Of a stretch of DNA of 7,095 nt, positions 1 to 4,691 are shown in pieces. Source of the DNA: Bacillota bacterium (lineage in GTDB: Bacteria; Bacillota; Clostridia; Peptostreptococcales; Anaerovoracaceae); assembly GCA_029219125.1 (NCBI GenBank), contig JAQXSU010000016.1:1-7095 (forward strand), in the 5' to 3' direction. Every line of letters begins with the position of its first letter. The first letter of the stretch is position 1. The translations under genes and the position numbers were made by a program. The notes beneath the pieces are model-generated. The model did no database searches. It saw only the letters and a program-made list of their open reading frames with translations, and had not been told where the DNA came from.

Positions 1-166
1 TGGCATAGACAGCATAGCATACTCGCCATAGGTCTGGTCCAAACTCAAATGTACCAATATAGATTACCTTTCCCAATGCAGGATTTGACAGAGCACAGAA
101 AACAAAGACTACTGCCACAATCAGCATTACAAGACTAATCAGCCTTAATGTTTTTCTTGCTTTCAT
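1..166 (-). CDS. Small membrane protein, N-terminal part (runs off the left edge)
   Basis: An open frame starts at ATG 166-164 and reaches the window edge without a stop, giving 55 visible residues. The start is supported by an AAGGAG ribosome binding site about 8 nt upstream. The protein begins with a basic stretch (MKARKTLR) followed by a hydrophobic segment at about residues 9-26 (LISLVMLIVAVVFVFCAL), which fits one membrane helix or an uncleaved signal anchor. A more polar part with aromatic residues follows, and the frame becomes hydrophobic again (VCYAVYA) at the edge, so a second helix is possible. I recognise no family motif and assign no function. It lies 131 bp downstream of the decayed GNAT gene on the same strand. 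I see no clear terminator or promoter between them, so read-through is possible. Confidence is in the gene being real, not in any role. Confidence 0.6.
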   Translation of the reverse strand, partial: MKARKTLRLISLVMLIVAVVFVFCALSNPALGKVIYIGTFEFGPDLWRVCYAVYA

Positions 167-182
167 ACAATCACACTCCTTC

Positions 183-200
183 GTCAAATTCCGATTTGTC
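183..200. repeat. Short imperfect inverted repeat upstream of the small membrane gene
   Basis: GTCAAAT and ATTTGTC flank the 4-base centre TCCG; six of seven positions pair. The dyad ends just before the ribosome binding site of the small membrane gene. It could be an operator or an mRNA hairpin, but one mismatch in a short AT-rich dyad is weak evidence and no regulator is indicated. Confidence 0.25.
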
Positions 201-297
201 AAAATGCTATGCATACAATTCAATTCCATTGGCTGTTCATACATTGGAACATTAACATTGTACAAAATGGTGTATTATCCCAAAAAACCTAAATTCA

Positions 298-663
298 AAG
301 AATTGGTAACAGCAAGGTTAGCATTTCAACAGCATATCCCTTCTGACGTTCGGAAGGCAAAATACTATATCCAATGTTCCCTCCATATTGAAAGAGAAAC
401 TGCGACAGTGGATGACGTTAATCGATGATTCCAACAACTTTCTCATCATCAATACGAACTGCTAAAAACACCTCAGAAGGAACATATTCTCTCCCATATT
501 TCTTTTTCAATCTACTTTCAAATTCAATCCACTGGGAAAAATTTTTAACATCTTCAAGACCTGCACATCCATCAAGACTATCGCCATTTCGAATCATAGC
601 CTCTTTATATTGCATTACCTGATCTGCATATTCAATGGTTGGCCTTACTAATTTCAAATTCAT
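298..663 (-). pseudogene. GNAT N-acetyltransferase, broken by an in-frame stop and lacking its C-terminus
   Basis: The gene starts at ATG 663-661 (MNLKLVRPTIEYADQV), with GGAG 8 nt upstream. Codons 1-81 read as the N-terminal half of a GNAT domain and end in KVVGIID. TAA at 420-418 then interrupts the frame, but translation in the same frame continues for 40 codons as RHPLSQFLFQYGGNIGYSIL followed by PSERQKGYAVEMLTLLLPI. This downstream part carries the acetyl-CoA binding motif A (R/Q-x-x-G-x-A, seen as RQKGYA). In relatives as I recall them, GIID is followed by Tyr before RHPL, so one base change (TAC or TAT to TAA) explains the stop. After codon 122 a TGA and TAG follow at once, and about 50 residues of the usual 170 or so are absent. 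A short TANGIEL reading near 220-240 may be a worn scrap of the family's usual ANGG segment, but this is weak. The 81-residue product would lack the cofactor site, so I call it a pseudogene. A sequencing error at the TAA would not rescue the missing end. Confidence 0.8.
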
Positions 664-744
664 TCTCTTTTCTCCACAACATCTGGTTCTCGCAGAATTC
701 AAACGTAAGAAGTTTCTGCTCATACATAGCTTCTATGTTTCGGG

Positions 745-1074
745 TCAAAAAAGTACATTTTCATAATCCTTCACATAATATCGGATATTTTTCCGTCCCT
801 TTTGAATGATGGTGTGACCCTCTGCTTCCAGCTTTTCTTTCTGTGCTTCCGCACCGCTGACTTTCGCGAAGTACTCCCGGATTTTTCCAAAGGTTATTAC
901 TTTTCCGAATGGCACTTGCTTCATTACTTTGTCATAATCGATGGGCGGAGCGAAATACATTCTGTTCCCGCCATATTTTTCAATGCTCTTCGGATCCGTA
1001 ATCATCTGAAATTTCGGCATGTCCTTGCTGTCATGCAGCATGGCATTGAAATCTTTTTTCTCCTCATTTGCCAT
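745..1074 (-). CDS. MGMT-family (alkyltransferase-like) protein with an internal deletion
   Basis: A 109-residue frame from ATG 1074, 4 nt after the stop of the preceding gene, with AGGGGG about 7 nt upstream. Residues 40-70 (MYFAPPIDYDKVMKQVPFGK, then VITFGKIREYFAK) match the start of the O6-alkylguanine DNA alkyltransferase C-terminal domain (consensus VPYGKVTTYGDIA). Residues 76-109 (EAQKEKLEAEGHTIIQKGRK, then NIRYYVKDYENVLF) match its end. The roughly 45-55 residues that should lie between them, including the DNA-recognition helix and the PCHR motif or its alkyltransferase-like substitute, are missing. The two ends are joined in frame at about codons 74-76 (KVSG-A-EAQ). Full-length relatives in this group are, from memory, about 160 residues. 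The reading frame is intact and may be translated, but repair or lesion-sensing activity is very unlikely. It could equally be labelled a pseudogene. It sits last-but-one in the run that begins at 2714. Confidence 0.75.
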   Translation of the reverse strand: MANEEKKDFNAMLHDSKDMPKFQMITDPKSIEKYGGNRMYFAPPIDYDKVMKQVPFGKVITFGKIREYFAKVSGAEAQKEKLEAEGHTIIQKGRKNIRYYVKDYENVLF

Positions 1075-1078
1075 ATTC

Positions 1079-1579
1079 CTACCCCCTGCTCCAATGATTT
1101 TCTGTTCTTATCAAATGCCCCTCCTCGACAGCTGCAAACAAAGCAATGGCACAAACAAAACTTCCGCTGTATTTCAAATCAATCATAGAAAGGGTCAGCG
1201 GGAGAATGAATAATGCCGCCCCCGTAACCTTATTCAGGACAGTATGTTTTGCTGCATATTTCTTCTGGATAATAAAGCCTGAAATGATATTGATCACTTT
1301 TATGGCTGCAATCACACCGATCCAAATGCAAAGCCAAAGAGGAATTTCTAAAACCGGCAACAGCTTTATCATACAAATCACAACAAATACGGTGTCTGCA
1401 GCAGTATCCAGTCTGGAACCAAATTCACTGACGCTATTTGTCATCCTTGCTACAATTCCGTCGATCATGTCTGTAAATCCAGCCACCAGATACAGCACAA
1501 AAAATGCGGGAGAAAAAGCAGGGACAAATAATAAGAATAAACTACATACAATTCTGCAACCTGTTATGATGTTTGCCAT
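1079..1579 (-). CDS. CDP-alcohol phosphatidyltransferase family membrane protein
   Basis: A 166-residue integral membrane enzyme of the family that moves a phosphatidyl group from a CDP-alcohol lipid (usually CDP-diacylglycerol) to an alcohol. The full family signature D-x2-D-G-x2-A-R-x8-G-x3-D-x3-D is present: D37, D40, G41, A44, R45, G54, D58 and D62, in DMIDGIVARMTN and EFGSRLDTAAD. Hydrophobic stretches at about 8-34, 64-78, 82-104, 118-132 and 137-151 fit several membrane helices. ATG 1579 (MANIITGCRI) is preferred over ATG 1615: it gives the usual family N-terminus, has AAAGG 8 nt upstream, and the longer form would overlap the preceding gene. It follows the NimA-like gene by 20 nt and precedes the MGMT-like gene by 4 nt. 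It is a divergent paralogue of pgsA in the same window. The acceptor alcohol cannot be read from the sequence; glycerol phosphate, inositol phosphate or serine are all possible. Confidence 0.85.
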   Translation of the reverse strand: MANIITGCRIVCSLFLLFVPAFSPAFFVLYLVAGFTDMIDGIVARMTNSVSEFGSRLDTAADTVFVVICMIKLLPVLEIPLWLCIWIGVIAAIKVINIISGFIIQKKYAAKHTVLNKVTGAALFILPLTLSMIDLKYSGSFVCAIALFAAVEEGHLIRTENHWSRG

Positions 1580-1599
1580 GTGCCCTGCCTTTCTCTCTT

Positions 1600-2067
1600 T
1601 TATTTTGTTTTGCATGACATTTTTTGCACGTCCAGTCTGAATACAGCAGTCCCATGAAGCATCTTCTCGTCATAACTCCAGCCATTCTTTTTCGTACTCT
1701 GCTTCATCAGTGCATTCAGTCCGATTTTCTTTTCCTCATCACTTTCAATCAGTCGGAGAATTCCGGTTCCTGTCACACTCTGAAATGTAGCGGAATAGTC
1801 GCAGGCCGCTTCACCTTCTAACAGGCGATACTTTCCGTCGATTTCAAATCCTACCAGCGGATTTGATTTAGTGAGTTCGTATTTTCTTCCGGCCTTTGCC
1901 CCATGAAAAAAAAAGGAATACTGATCATTATCGTATATGTAGCCGTAATTCACCGGTACAATGTAAATATCCCCTTCATCATAAAAGGCAATTCGAAGTA
2001 TCTGCTCACCTGCCACAAATTCTTCGATTGCGGTTTTGTTTGTCACTTCCCTGTCCTTTCTTCTCAT
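1600..2067 (-). CDS. NimA-like pyridoxamine 5'-phosphate oxidase family flavoprotein
   Basis: A 155-residue protein of the split-barrel flavin-binding group that includes 5-nitroimidazole reductases (NimA) and PNPOx-like proteins (the Pyridox_ox_2 type). Visible family traits in order are the MRRKDREVT start, the RIAFYDEGDIYIVPVNYGY strand pair at 25-43, FFFHGAKAGRK at 52-62, NPLVGFEID at 69-77, the ACDYSATFQSV segment at 88-98 with GTGILR after it, and a C-terminal FRLDVQKMSCK. Family members bind FMN or related cofactors in the cytosol. Whether this one reduces nitro drugs cannot be told. ATG 2067 is chosen over the GTG three bases upstream because AAGGAGG lies 7 nt before it. That ATG overlaps the stop of the kinase-like gene by one base (TGATG), so the two are very likely translated together. 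A run of nine T on the coding strand at 1914-1906 encodes Phe-Phe-Phe. Confidence 0.85.
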   Translation of the reverse strand: MRRKDREVTNKTAIEEFVAGEQILRIAFYDEGDIYIVPVNYGYIYDNDQYSFFFHGAKAGRKYELTKSNPLVGFEIDGKYRLLEGEAACDYSATFQSVTGTGILRLIESDEEKKIGLNALMKQSTKKNGWSYDEKMLHGTAVFRLDVQKMSCKTK

Positions 2068-2081
2068 CACGTTACCTCCTT
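2065..2081 (-). promoter_or_regulatory. Strong ribosome binding site with TGATG coupling
   Basis: AAGGAGG (2081-2075) stands 7 nt before ATG 2067 and also encodes part of the last residues (KEVT) of the upstream kinase-like gene, whose TGA (2069-2067) shares one base with the ATG. This decides the start of the NimA-like gene and points to translational coupling. Confidence 0.85.
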
Positions 2082-2714
2082 CAGTTTCAAAGCTTTTTCC
2101 ACCAGTGAAAATGTTTCTTCGATTGTTCTTTCATCATCTCTTAAAATAACTCGAAAACCGGAATTCAGAAAATTATGATATATTTCCTCTGAATTCACAC
2201 GTTTCAAGCATTCTCTGAAATTCTCCATCGCATCATCCGGGTGTTCTTCCTGCAACAGCAATTGATATAAAAACTGTTTCTCTCTGTCTGGTCGTTCAAA
2301 AAATCTGTTAACCGATATTTCCGGCTCTGCCAGCATAATTAAAACATGGTCATTATCTGATATCTCGGCTAATACATCTGTTGGAATATTTGTGTCGACG
2401 AATATCTTTTTATTCTTATTCTGTTTCGATAACTCATCCAGAATCTGCAGCTCTATCACAGTGCATTCTTTCGTCGTTTCTTTGATCCAGGCTTCATACT
2501 CATCCGGGGTTCTACGGATAAAATCTCTCCAGTCTTTTAAATCTCTTGTATATGTCAGACCTGGAAATTCATTGCTGTCTAAGTCTGAAATCCGTGCATT
2601 ATGATAGTTTTCTTCACATGCAATTCCATGATATTTTTCAGCCAGCATTTTTACCATCGTTGATTTCCCTGCATATGCAGTTCCATTAATATAATATACA
2701 TTTTTGTATTTCAT
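2067..2714 (-). CDS. P-loop kinase-like NTPase
   Basis: A 215-residue soluble protein. The N-terminus has a beta strand leading into a Walker A loop, GTAYAGKST at residues 11-19 (NVYYINGTAYAGKSTMVKML), as in small-molecule and nucleotide kinases and zeta-toxin-like ATPases. A hydrophobic strand with an acidic residue, KIFVDTNIP around D107, is a plausible Walker B or base position. HVLIMLAEPE (123-132) looks like a third core strand. The basic segment ERPDREKQF (140-148) resembles a lid region. The substrate is not recognisable. The start is ATG 2714 rather than 2759: GGAG lies 7 nt upstream of 2714, and a consensus promoter falls between the two. It is the first gene of the run that continues with the NimA-like and CDP-alcohol enzymes. 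Its codons look more AT-rich than those of rimO and pgsA, which would fit an accessory or acquired gene; I did not compute this. Confidence 0.75.
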   Translation of the reverse strand: MKYKNVYYINGTAYAGKSTMVKMLAEKYHGIACEENYHNARISDLDSNEFPGLTYTRDLKDWRDFIRRTPDEYEAWIKETTKECTVIELQILDELSKQNKNKKIFVDTNIPTDVLAEISDNDHVLIMLAEPEISVNRFFERPDREKQFLYQLLLQEEHPDDAMENFRECLKRVNSEEIYHNFLNSGFRVILRDDERTIEETFSLVEKALKLKEVT

Positions 2715-2733
2715 AGCCGTTCTCCGATACCTA

Positions 2734-2742
2734 ATTATACCA
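2734..2742 (-). promoter_or_regulatory. Extended -10 promoter of the kinase-like gene
   Basis: On the minus strand TGG-TATAAT is a perfect -10 hexamer with the TGn extension. No good -35 is seen at 16-18 bp, as is common for extended -10 promoters. Predicted initiation near 2727 leaves a leader of only about 13 nt, which still includes the GGAG site. Its position just after the merR terminator fits a new transcription unit. Confidence 0.65.
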
Positions 2743-2764
2743 TAAAACCAATCAGACATACATC

Positions 2765-2795
2765 AAAAGATAGGCACGCCGCACAGCGGCGTGCC
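2765..2795 (-). terminator. Rho-independent terminator after the merR-type gene
   Basis: GGCACGCCGC (2773-2782) and GCGGCGTGCC (2786-2795) form a perfect 10-bp GC-rich stem with a 3-base loop. On the minus strand it is followed by TATCTTTT. It lies 8 bases past the merR stop. On the plus strand a T-run follows only after about 15 bases, so it serves mainly the minus strand. Confidence 0.85.
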
Positions 2796-2803
2796 CAATG
2801 GAA

Positions 2804-3622
2804 TTATATTTTTTTTACCGGGTAGCAGACTTCAGTCACATATTCGTTTGGGTCAGAGGTTTCGTGTGGGCTGACATGATAGATGTTAAACATTGGACCA
2901 TCGAACGTATATCCATTTTCAGCAACCCAGGCTGCAACTGCAGCATAAATTGCACCCATCTGCTCATAGGAGCCTTTGCAGGTTGCACAGGCCGCAGTAA
3001 CTTCCGGCAGTGTTCGAAATTGAACGTTTTCTGTGTCCGGATATCTGCCTTTTACGTCTTTCTGTACTTCTATATCCACCTGAGCTTCCCTGTATTCCTT
3101 GTCATGGAATACCGCACAGCACAAACAAGGATCTCCCGGCATTATATTCATCTGTGCGGTTTCTTCCATCAATATGTTCCAAAGCATTCCCTCCTGTTCA
3201 TAGGAAGGAATCTCCTTACGAACCGTTGCAGCGTAACGCGGGGGAAACGTCTTAATTGTAACATCATAGTTCATTGTTTCGTCTTCCTTTCTCAGCCGTT
3301 TTCTGGCTGTATCCAGAAGCCGCAGCCGGTATGCTGTCTGACTGGACAATTCCTGAAGTTCTGCCTCTTTGCACCTTAAATGTCGATCTAAGGCCTCCCG
3401 ATCCAAATAGCAGGGTAATATCTCTCCAATGGCAGTAAGGCCGAAGCCCATGTCTTTCAGTGCGCTGATACGTCCTGCAATCGGAAGCTGTTCTGCAGCA
3501 TAGTAGCGGTATCCGGATTCCGGATCGATCCAGACAGGTTTCAACAGGCCGATTTCATCATAGTGGCGCAGCATACGGATGCTGACTCTGGACAGTTTTG
3601 AAAAATCTCCGATTTTCAGCAT
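2804..3622 (-). CDS. MerR-family transcriptional regulator with GyrI-like effector domain (BmrR-like)
   Basis: A 272-residue cytosolic regulator. Residues 1-70 are a MerR winged helix: MLKIGDFSKLSRVSIRMLRH, then YDEIGLLKP, and the wing with GYRYY at 37-41. A helical, coiled-coil-like dimerisation segment spans about 78-113 (heptads rich in Leu, Glu and Arg). Residues 118-271 are a GyrI-like/AraC-effector domain, with the typical opening YDVTIKTFPPRYAATVR and the conserved Glu in the last strand (E264 in YVTEVCYPVKK). In BmrR and relatives this domain binds bulky, often cationic drugs and converts a repressed promoter to an active one. The ligand here is unknown. Cysteines at C166, C168, C169, C212 and C215 are numerous for the family but show no clear metal site. 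ATG 3622 has GGAGG 6 nt upstream. The gene has its own MerR-type promoter and terminator, and no transporter gene lies next to it, so its targets other than itself may be elsewhere. Confidence 0.9.
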   Translation of the reverse strand: MLKIGDFSKLSRVSIRMLRHYDEIGLLKPVWIDPESGYRYYAAEQLPIAGRISALKDMGFGLTAIGEILPCYLDREALDRHLRCKEAELQELSSQTAYRLRLLDTARKRLRKEDETMNYDVTIKTFPPRYAATVRKEIPSYEQEGMLWNILMEETAQMNIMPGDPCLCCAVFHDKEYREAQVDIEVQKDVKGRYPDTENVQFRTLPEVTAACATCKGSYEQMGAIYAAVAAWVAENGYTFDGPMFNIYHVSPHETSDPNEYVTEVCYPVKKI

Positions 3623-3663
3623 AGTCTTCCTCCAGATCTGTCGTTAATATTGAGCTCACTGTT

Positions 3664-3694
3664 ATTGTAGAACCTTCCATTATGGGAGAGTCAA
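3664..3694 (-). promoter_or_regulatory. MerR-type promoter/operator with 19-bp spacer
   Basis: On the minus strand TTGACT (3694-3689) and TACAAT (3669-3664) are separated by 19 bp, the overlong spacing that MerR-family activators correct by twisting DNA. The spacer holds the dyad CTCCCATAATGGAAG (3688-3674), in which 12 of 15 positions match its own reverse complement, and outer GA/TC steps extend the symmetry. It is centred as in BmrR-type operators and lies about 40-70 bp before the merR start, so the gene is predicted to control itself. Confidence 0.8.
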
Positions 3695-3707
3695 GAGTAA
3701 TTTTTCA

Positions 3708-4169
3708 TCATTTCCTCATCACATAATTCGTAAGCAACACGCCGTTTCGCTCCACCTGCTGCTGCCGCTGCACCACGTACCCGCGATGCTGAAAGAATGG
3801 CTTCGCCGTAATGGAAGCGTGGACTGTGATACTCTTCCCGGAAACGGCAACTTCCAGCCTGTCACAGATTGCAGAAGCGATCCCGCAGTGCTGAAAGGCA
3901 TGGTGAACATAGAGCCTGTCAAGATATCCCATTTCCGGCACGATATCTCCGAAGCCCACAATGATTTCACCATCTTCCGTTTCTTCTGCTGCCACCAAAG
4001 TATAATGCTCCTGAAAGGATCGATCCCACGTCTTCAGATCCGCTTTGCCGTCTGCCCAGGCATTCAGCTGTTCCTCTGAATAATCTTTCCGGTTCACGGT
4101 ATGTACGGTAGTATAAAACAGTTCGATTATTTCAGCGCAGTCCTGCGCCCGATATGCTCTCAATTTCAT
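3708..4169 (-). CDS. GNAT family N-acetyltransferase (YafP-like)
   Basis: A 153-residue single-domain acetyltransferase. It opens with MKLRAYRAQDCAEIIELFYT and TVHTVN, then YSEEQLNAWA at 30-39, which is characteristic of the YafP/putative acetyltransferase group. The central strands are YTLVAAE and IIVGFGDI. Motif A for acetyl-CoA is YVHHAFQHCGIASAICDRLE at 87-106, with Q93-x-x-G96-x-A98. The usual C-terminal FFQHRGYVVQ at 125-134 precedes the last strand. The length is normal and no key element is missing. The acceptor substrate is unknown. The start at 4169 fits the family N-terminus but has no good ribosome binding site: the nearest G-rich stretch (AGGGG) is about 16 nt away. A six-codon frame (ATG 4186, MKDSKK) ends in an overlap with the start codon and might serve as a leader, though this is weak. 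The gene ends in tandem TGATGA and no terminator is seen before the merR promoter. Confidence 0.88.
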   Translation of the reverse strand: MKLRAYRAQDCAEIIELFYTTVHTVNRKDYSEEQLNAWADGKADLKTWDRSFQEHYTLVAAEETEDGEIIVGFGDIVPEMGYLDRLYVHHAFQHCGIASAICDRLEVAVSGKSITVHASITAKPFFQHRGYVVQRQQQVERNGVLLTNYVMRK

Positions 4170-4194
4170 TTTTTACTGTCTTTCATCCCCTTCT

Positions 4195-4253
4195 GTTTTC
4201 CAAATTTTCCGAAAAGTTTTCAAAAAGAAAACTTTTCGCCGTTTTTTGAAAAC
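4195..4253. repeat. Palindromic intergenic repeat, copy 1
   Basis: A 59-bp element with a perfect 12-bp inner stem, CGAAAAGTTTTC (4210-4221) and GAAAACTTTTCG (4227-4238), around an AAAAA loop. Outer arms begin GTTTTC (4195) and end GAAAAC (4253). It aligns without gaps to copy 2, 184 bp further on. It may belong to a dispersed REP- or MITE-like family and could also fold in RNA; it lies about 26 bp upstream of the GNAT start. Confidence 0.8.
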
Positions 4254-4378
4254 AATCAACTTTATACATCAGCATGCATTCCGTTTGTGGTGTGATTTAA
4301 AAAAAATATTGTAATTGGCGTAAAATGCAGATACTGACGGCTCACTATCACAGTTAAATATGCAAATCTGCTCCAACT

Positions 4379-4437
4379 GTTTTCCAAATTGCCCGGAAAG
4401 TTTTCAAAAAGAAAACTTTTCGCTGTTTTTGGAAAAC
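4379..4437. repeat. Palindromic intergenic repeat, copy 2
   Basis: Same length and layout as copy 1. Here the outer arms are perfect over 10 bp, GTTTTCCAAA (4379-4388) and TTTGGAAAAC (4428-4437). The inner stem pairs 4395-4405 with 4411-4421, with one G-T step, again around AAAAA. The 8-base stretches between inner and outer stems differ and stay unpaired. The two copies are direct repeats of one another. Confidence 0.8.
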
Positions 4438-4443
4438 CCAATG

Positions 4444-4499
4444 ATTCACGAATCGGAATCAGGCCCTGATTTAACGAAAAACAGTGCATAATCGTGAAT
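4444..4499. repeat. Nested inverted repeat
   Basis: ATTCACGA (4444-4451) and TCGTGAAT (4492-4499) are perfect 8-bp inverted repeats. Inside them AATCAGG (4457-4463) and CCTGATT (4465-4471) form a second perfect 7-bp dyad around one base. It starts 6 bp after copy 2 of the 59-bp repeat, so both may be parts of one larger element. Function unknown. Confidence 0.6.
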
Positions 4500-4573
4500 A
4501 AAATTCCAGAAAATATTGCATAATAAGCAAACCCCGATTTCAATACCCGCCATCGCAAAAGTCAATCCGGTTC

Positions 4574-4617
4574 GCGCGGGAATTCTCGAGTACGGGAGCC
4601 CTGGAGCGCGTGAATTC
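4574..4617. repeat. 12-bp direct repeat in a GC-rich patch
   Basis: GCGCGGGAATTC (4574-4585) and GCGCGTGAATTC (4606-4617) match at 11 of 12 positions, 32 bp apart. The patch is clearly richer in G and C than the AT-rich DNA on its left. It lies outside any supported gene, just past the pgsA terminator. Meaning unknown. Confidence 0.45.
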
Positions 4618-4632
4618 CGGAGCGCAGCAGTG

Positions 4633-4675
4633 AAAAAGGCTGCGGCCTTCTCAAATCCAGATGCAGCCACAGCCT
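4633..4675 (-). terminator. Rho-independent terminator after pgsA
   Basis: On the minus strand AGGCTGTGGC (4675-4666) pairs with GCCGCAGCCT (4646-4637) in a 10-bp stem with one G-U pair and a 19-nt loop. A U-run follows (4637-4633). It begins 16 nt past the pgsA stop and closes the ftsK-rimO-pgsA unit. A shorter AAGGC/GCCTT hairpin over the same U-run is an alternative fold. Confidence 0.8.
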
Positions 4676-4691
4676 CATGTCATGTCCTTCG

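Larger units (their letters stand above)
4170..4691. other. Gene-poor intergenic repeat region between pgsA and the GNAT gene
   Basis: About 520 bases with no credible gene. Frames of 70-100 codons exist on the minus strand, but they are made largely of repeat sequence, lack ribosome binding sites and match nothing I recognise. The region contains two 59-bp palindromic repeats, a nested inverted repeat at 4444-4499, a short GC-rich patch at about 4560-4630 and the pgsA terminator. The rest is AT-rich. I found no convincing promoter for the GNAT gene here. Confidence 0.7.

Noticed and set aside
204..428. Plus-strand frame of 74 codons
   Set aside because: It is antisense to the decayed GNAT gene and has no ribosome binding site or family likeness.
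724..738. Hairpin ACATAG-CTT-CTATGT after the MGMT stop
   Set aside because: The stem is short and AT-rich with no U-run, so it is not credible as a terminator.
664..744. Protein-like readings between the MGMT and GNAT genes (for example MYFFDPKHRSYV and YEQKLLTFEFCENQMLW)
   Set aside because: They are short, lie in different frames and match no family I can name. They may be scraps of a lost gene, but this cannot be supported from the sequence.
1580..1615. Upstream start for the CDP-alcohol enzyme adding 12 residues (MQNKIKERKAGH)
   Set aside because: It would overlap the NimA-like gene and adds a basic tail unusual for the family; ATG 1579 fits better.
2715..2759. Upstream start for the kinase-like gene adding 15 residues
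   Set aside because: The consensus extended -10 promoter lies inside this extension and the good ribosome binding site serves ATG 2714.
2798..3379. Plus-strand frame of 193 codons
   Set aside because: It lies wholly antisense to the merR-type gene, which has a strong start, promoter and domain match.
4262..4558. Minus-strand frame of 98 codons in the intergenic region
   Set aside because: A long part of it is translated repeat copy 2, it has no ribosome binding site, and it resembles no protein family. It overlaps the nested inverted repeat as well.
4446..4670. Minus-strand frame of 74 codons next to pgsA
   Set aside because: It starts inside the pgsA terminator stem and runs through the GC-rich repeat patch; no ribosome binding site or family likeness is seen.
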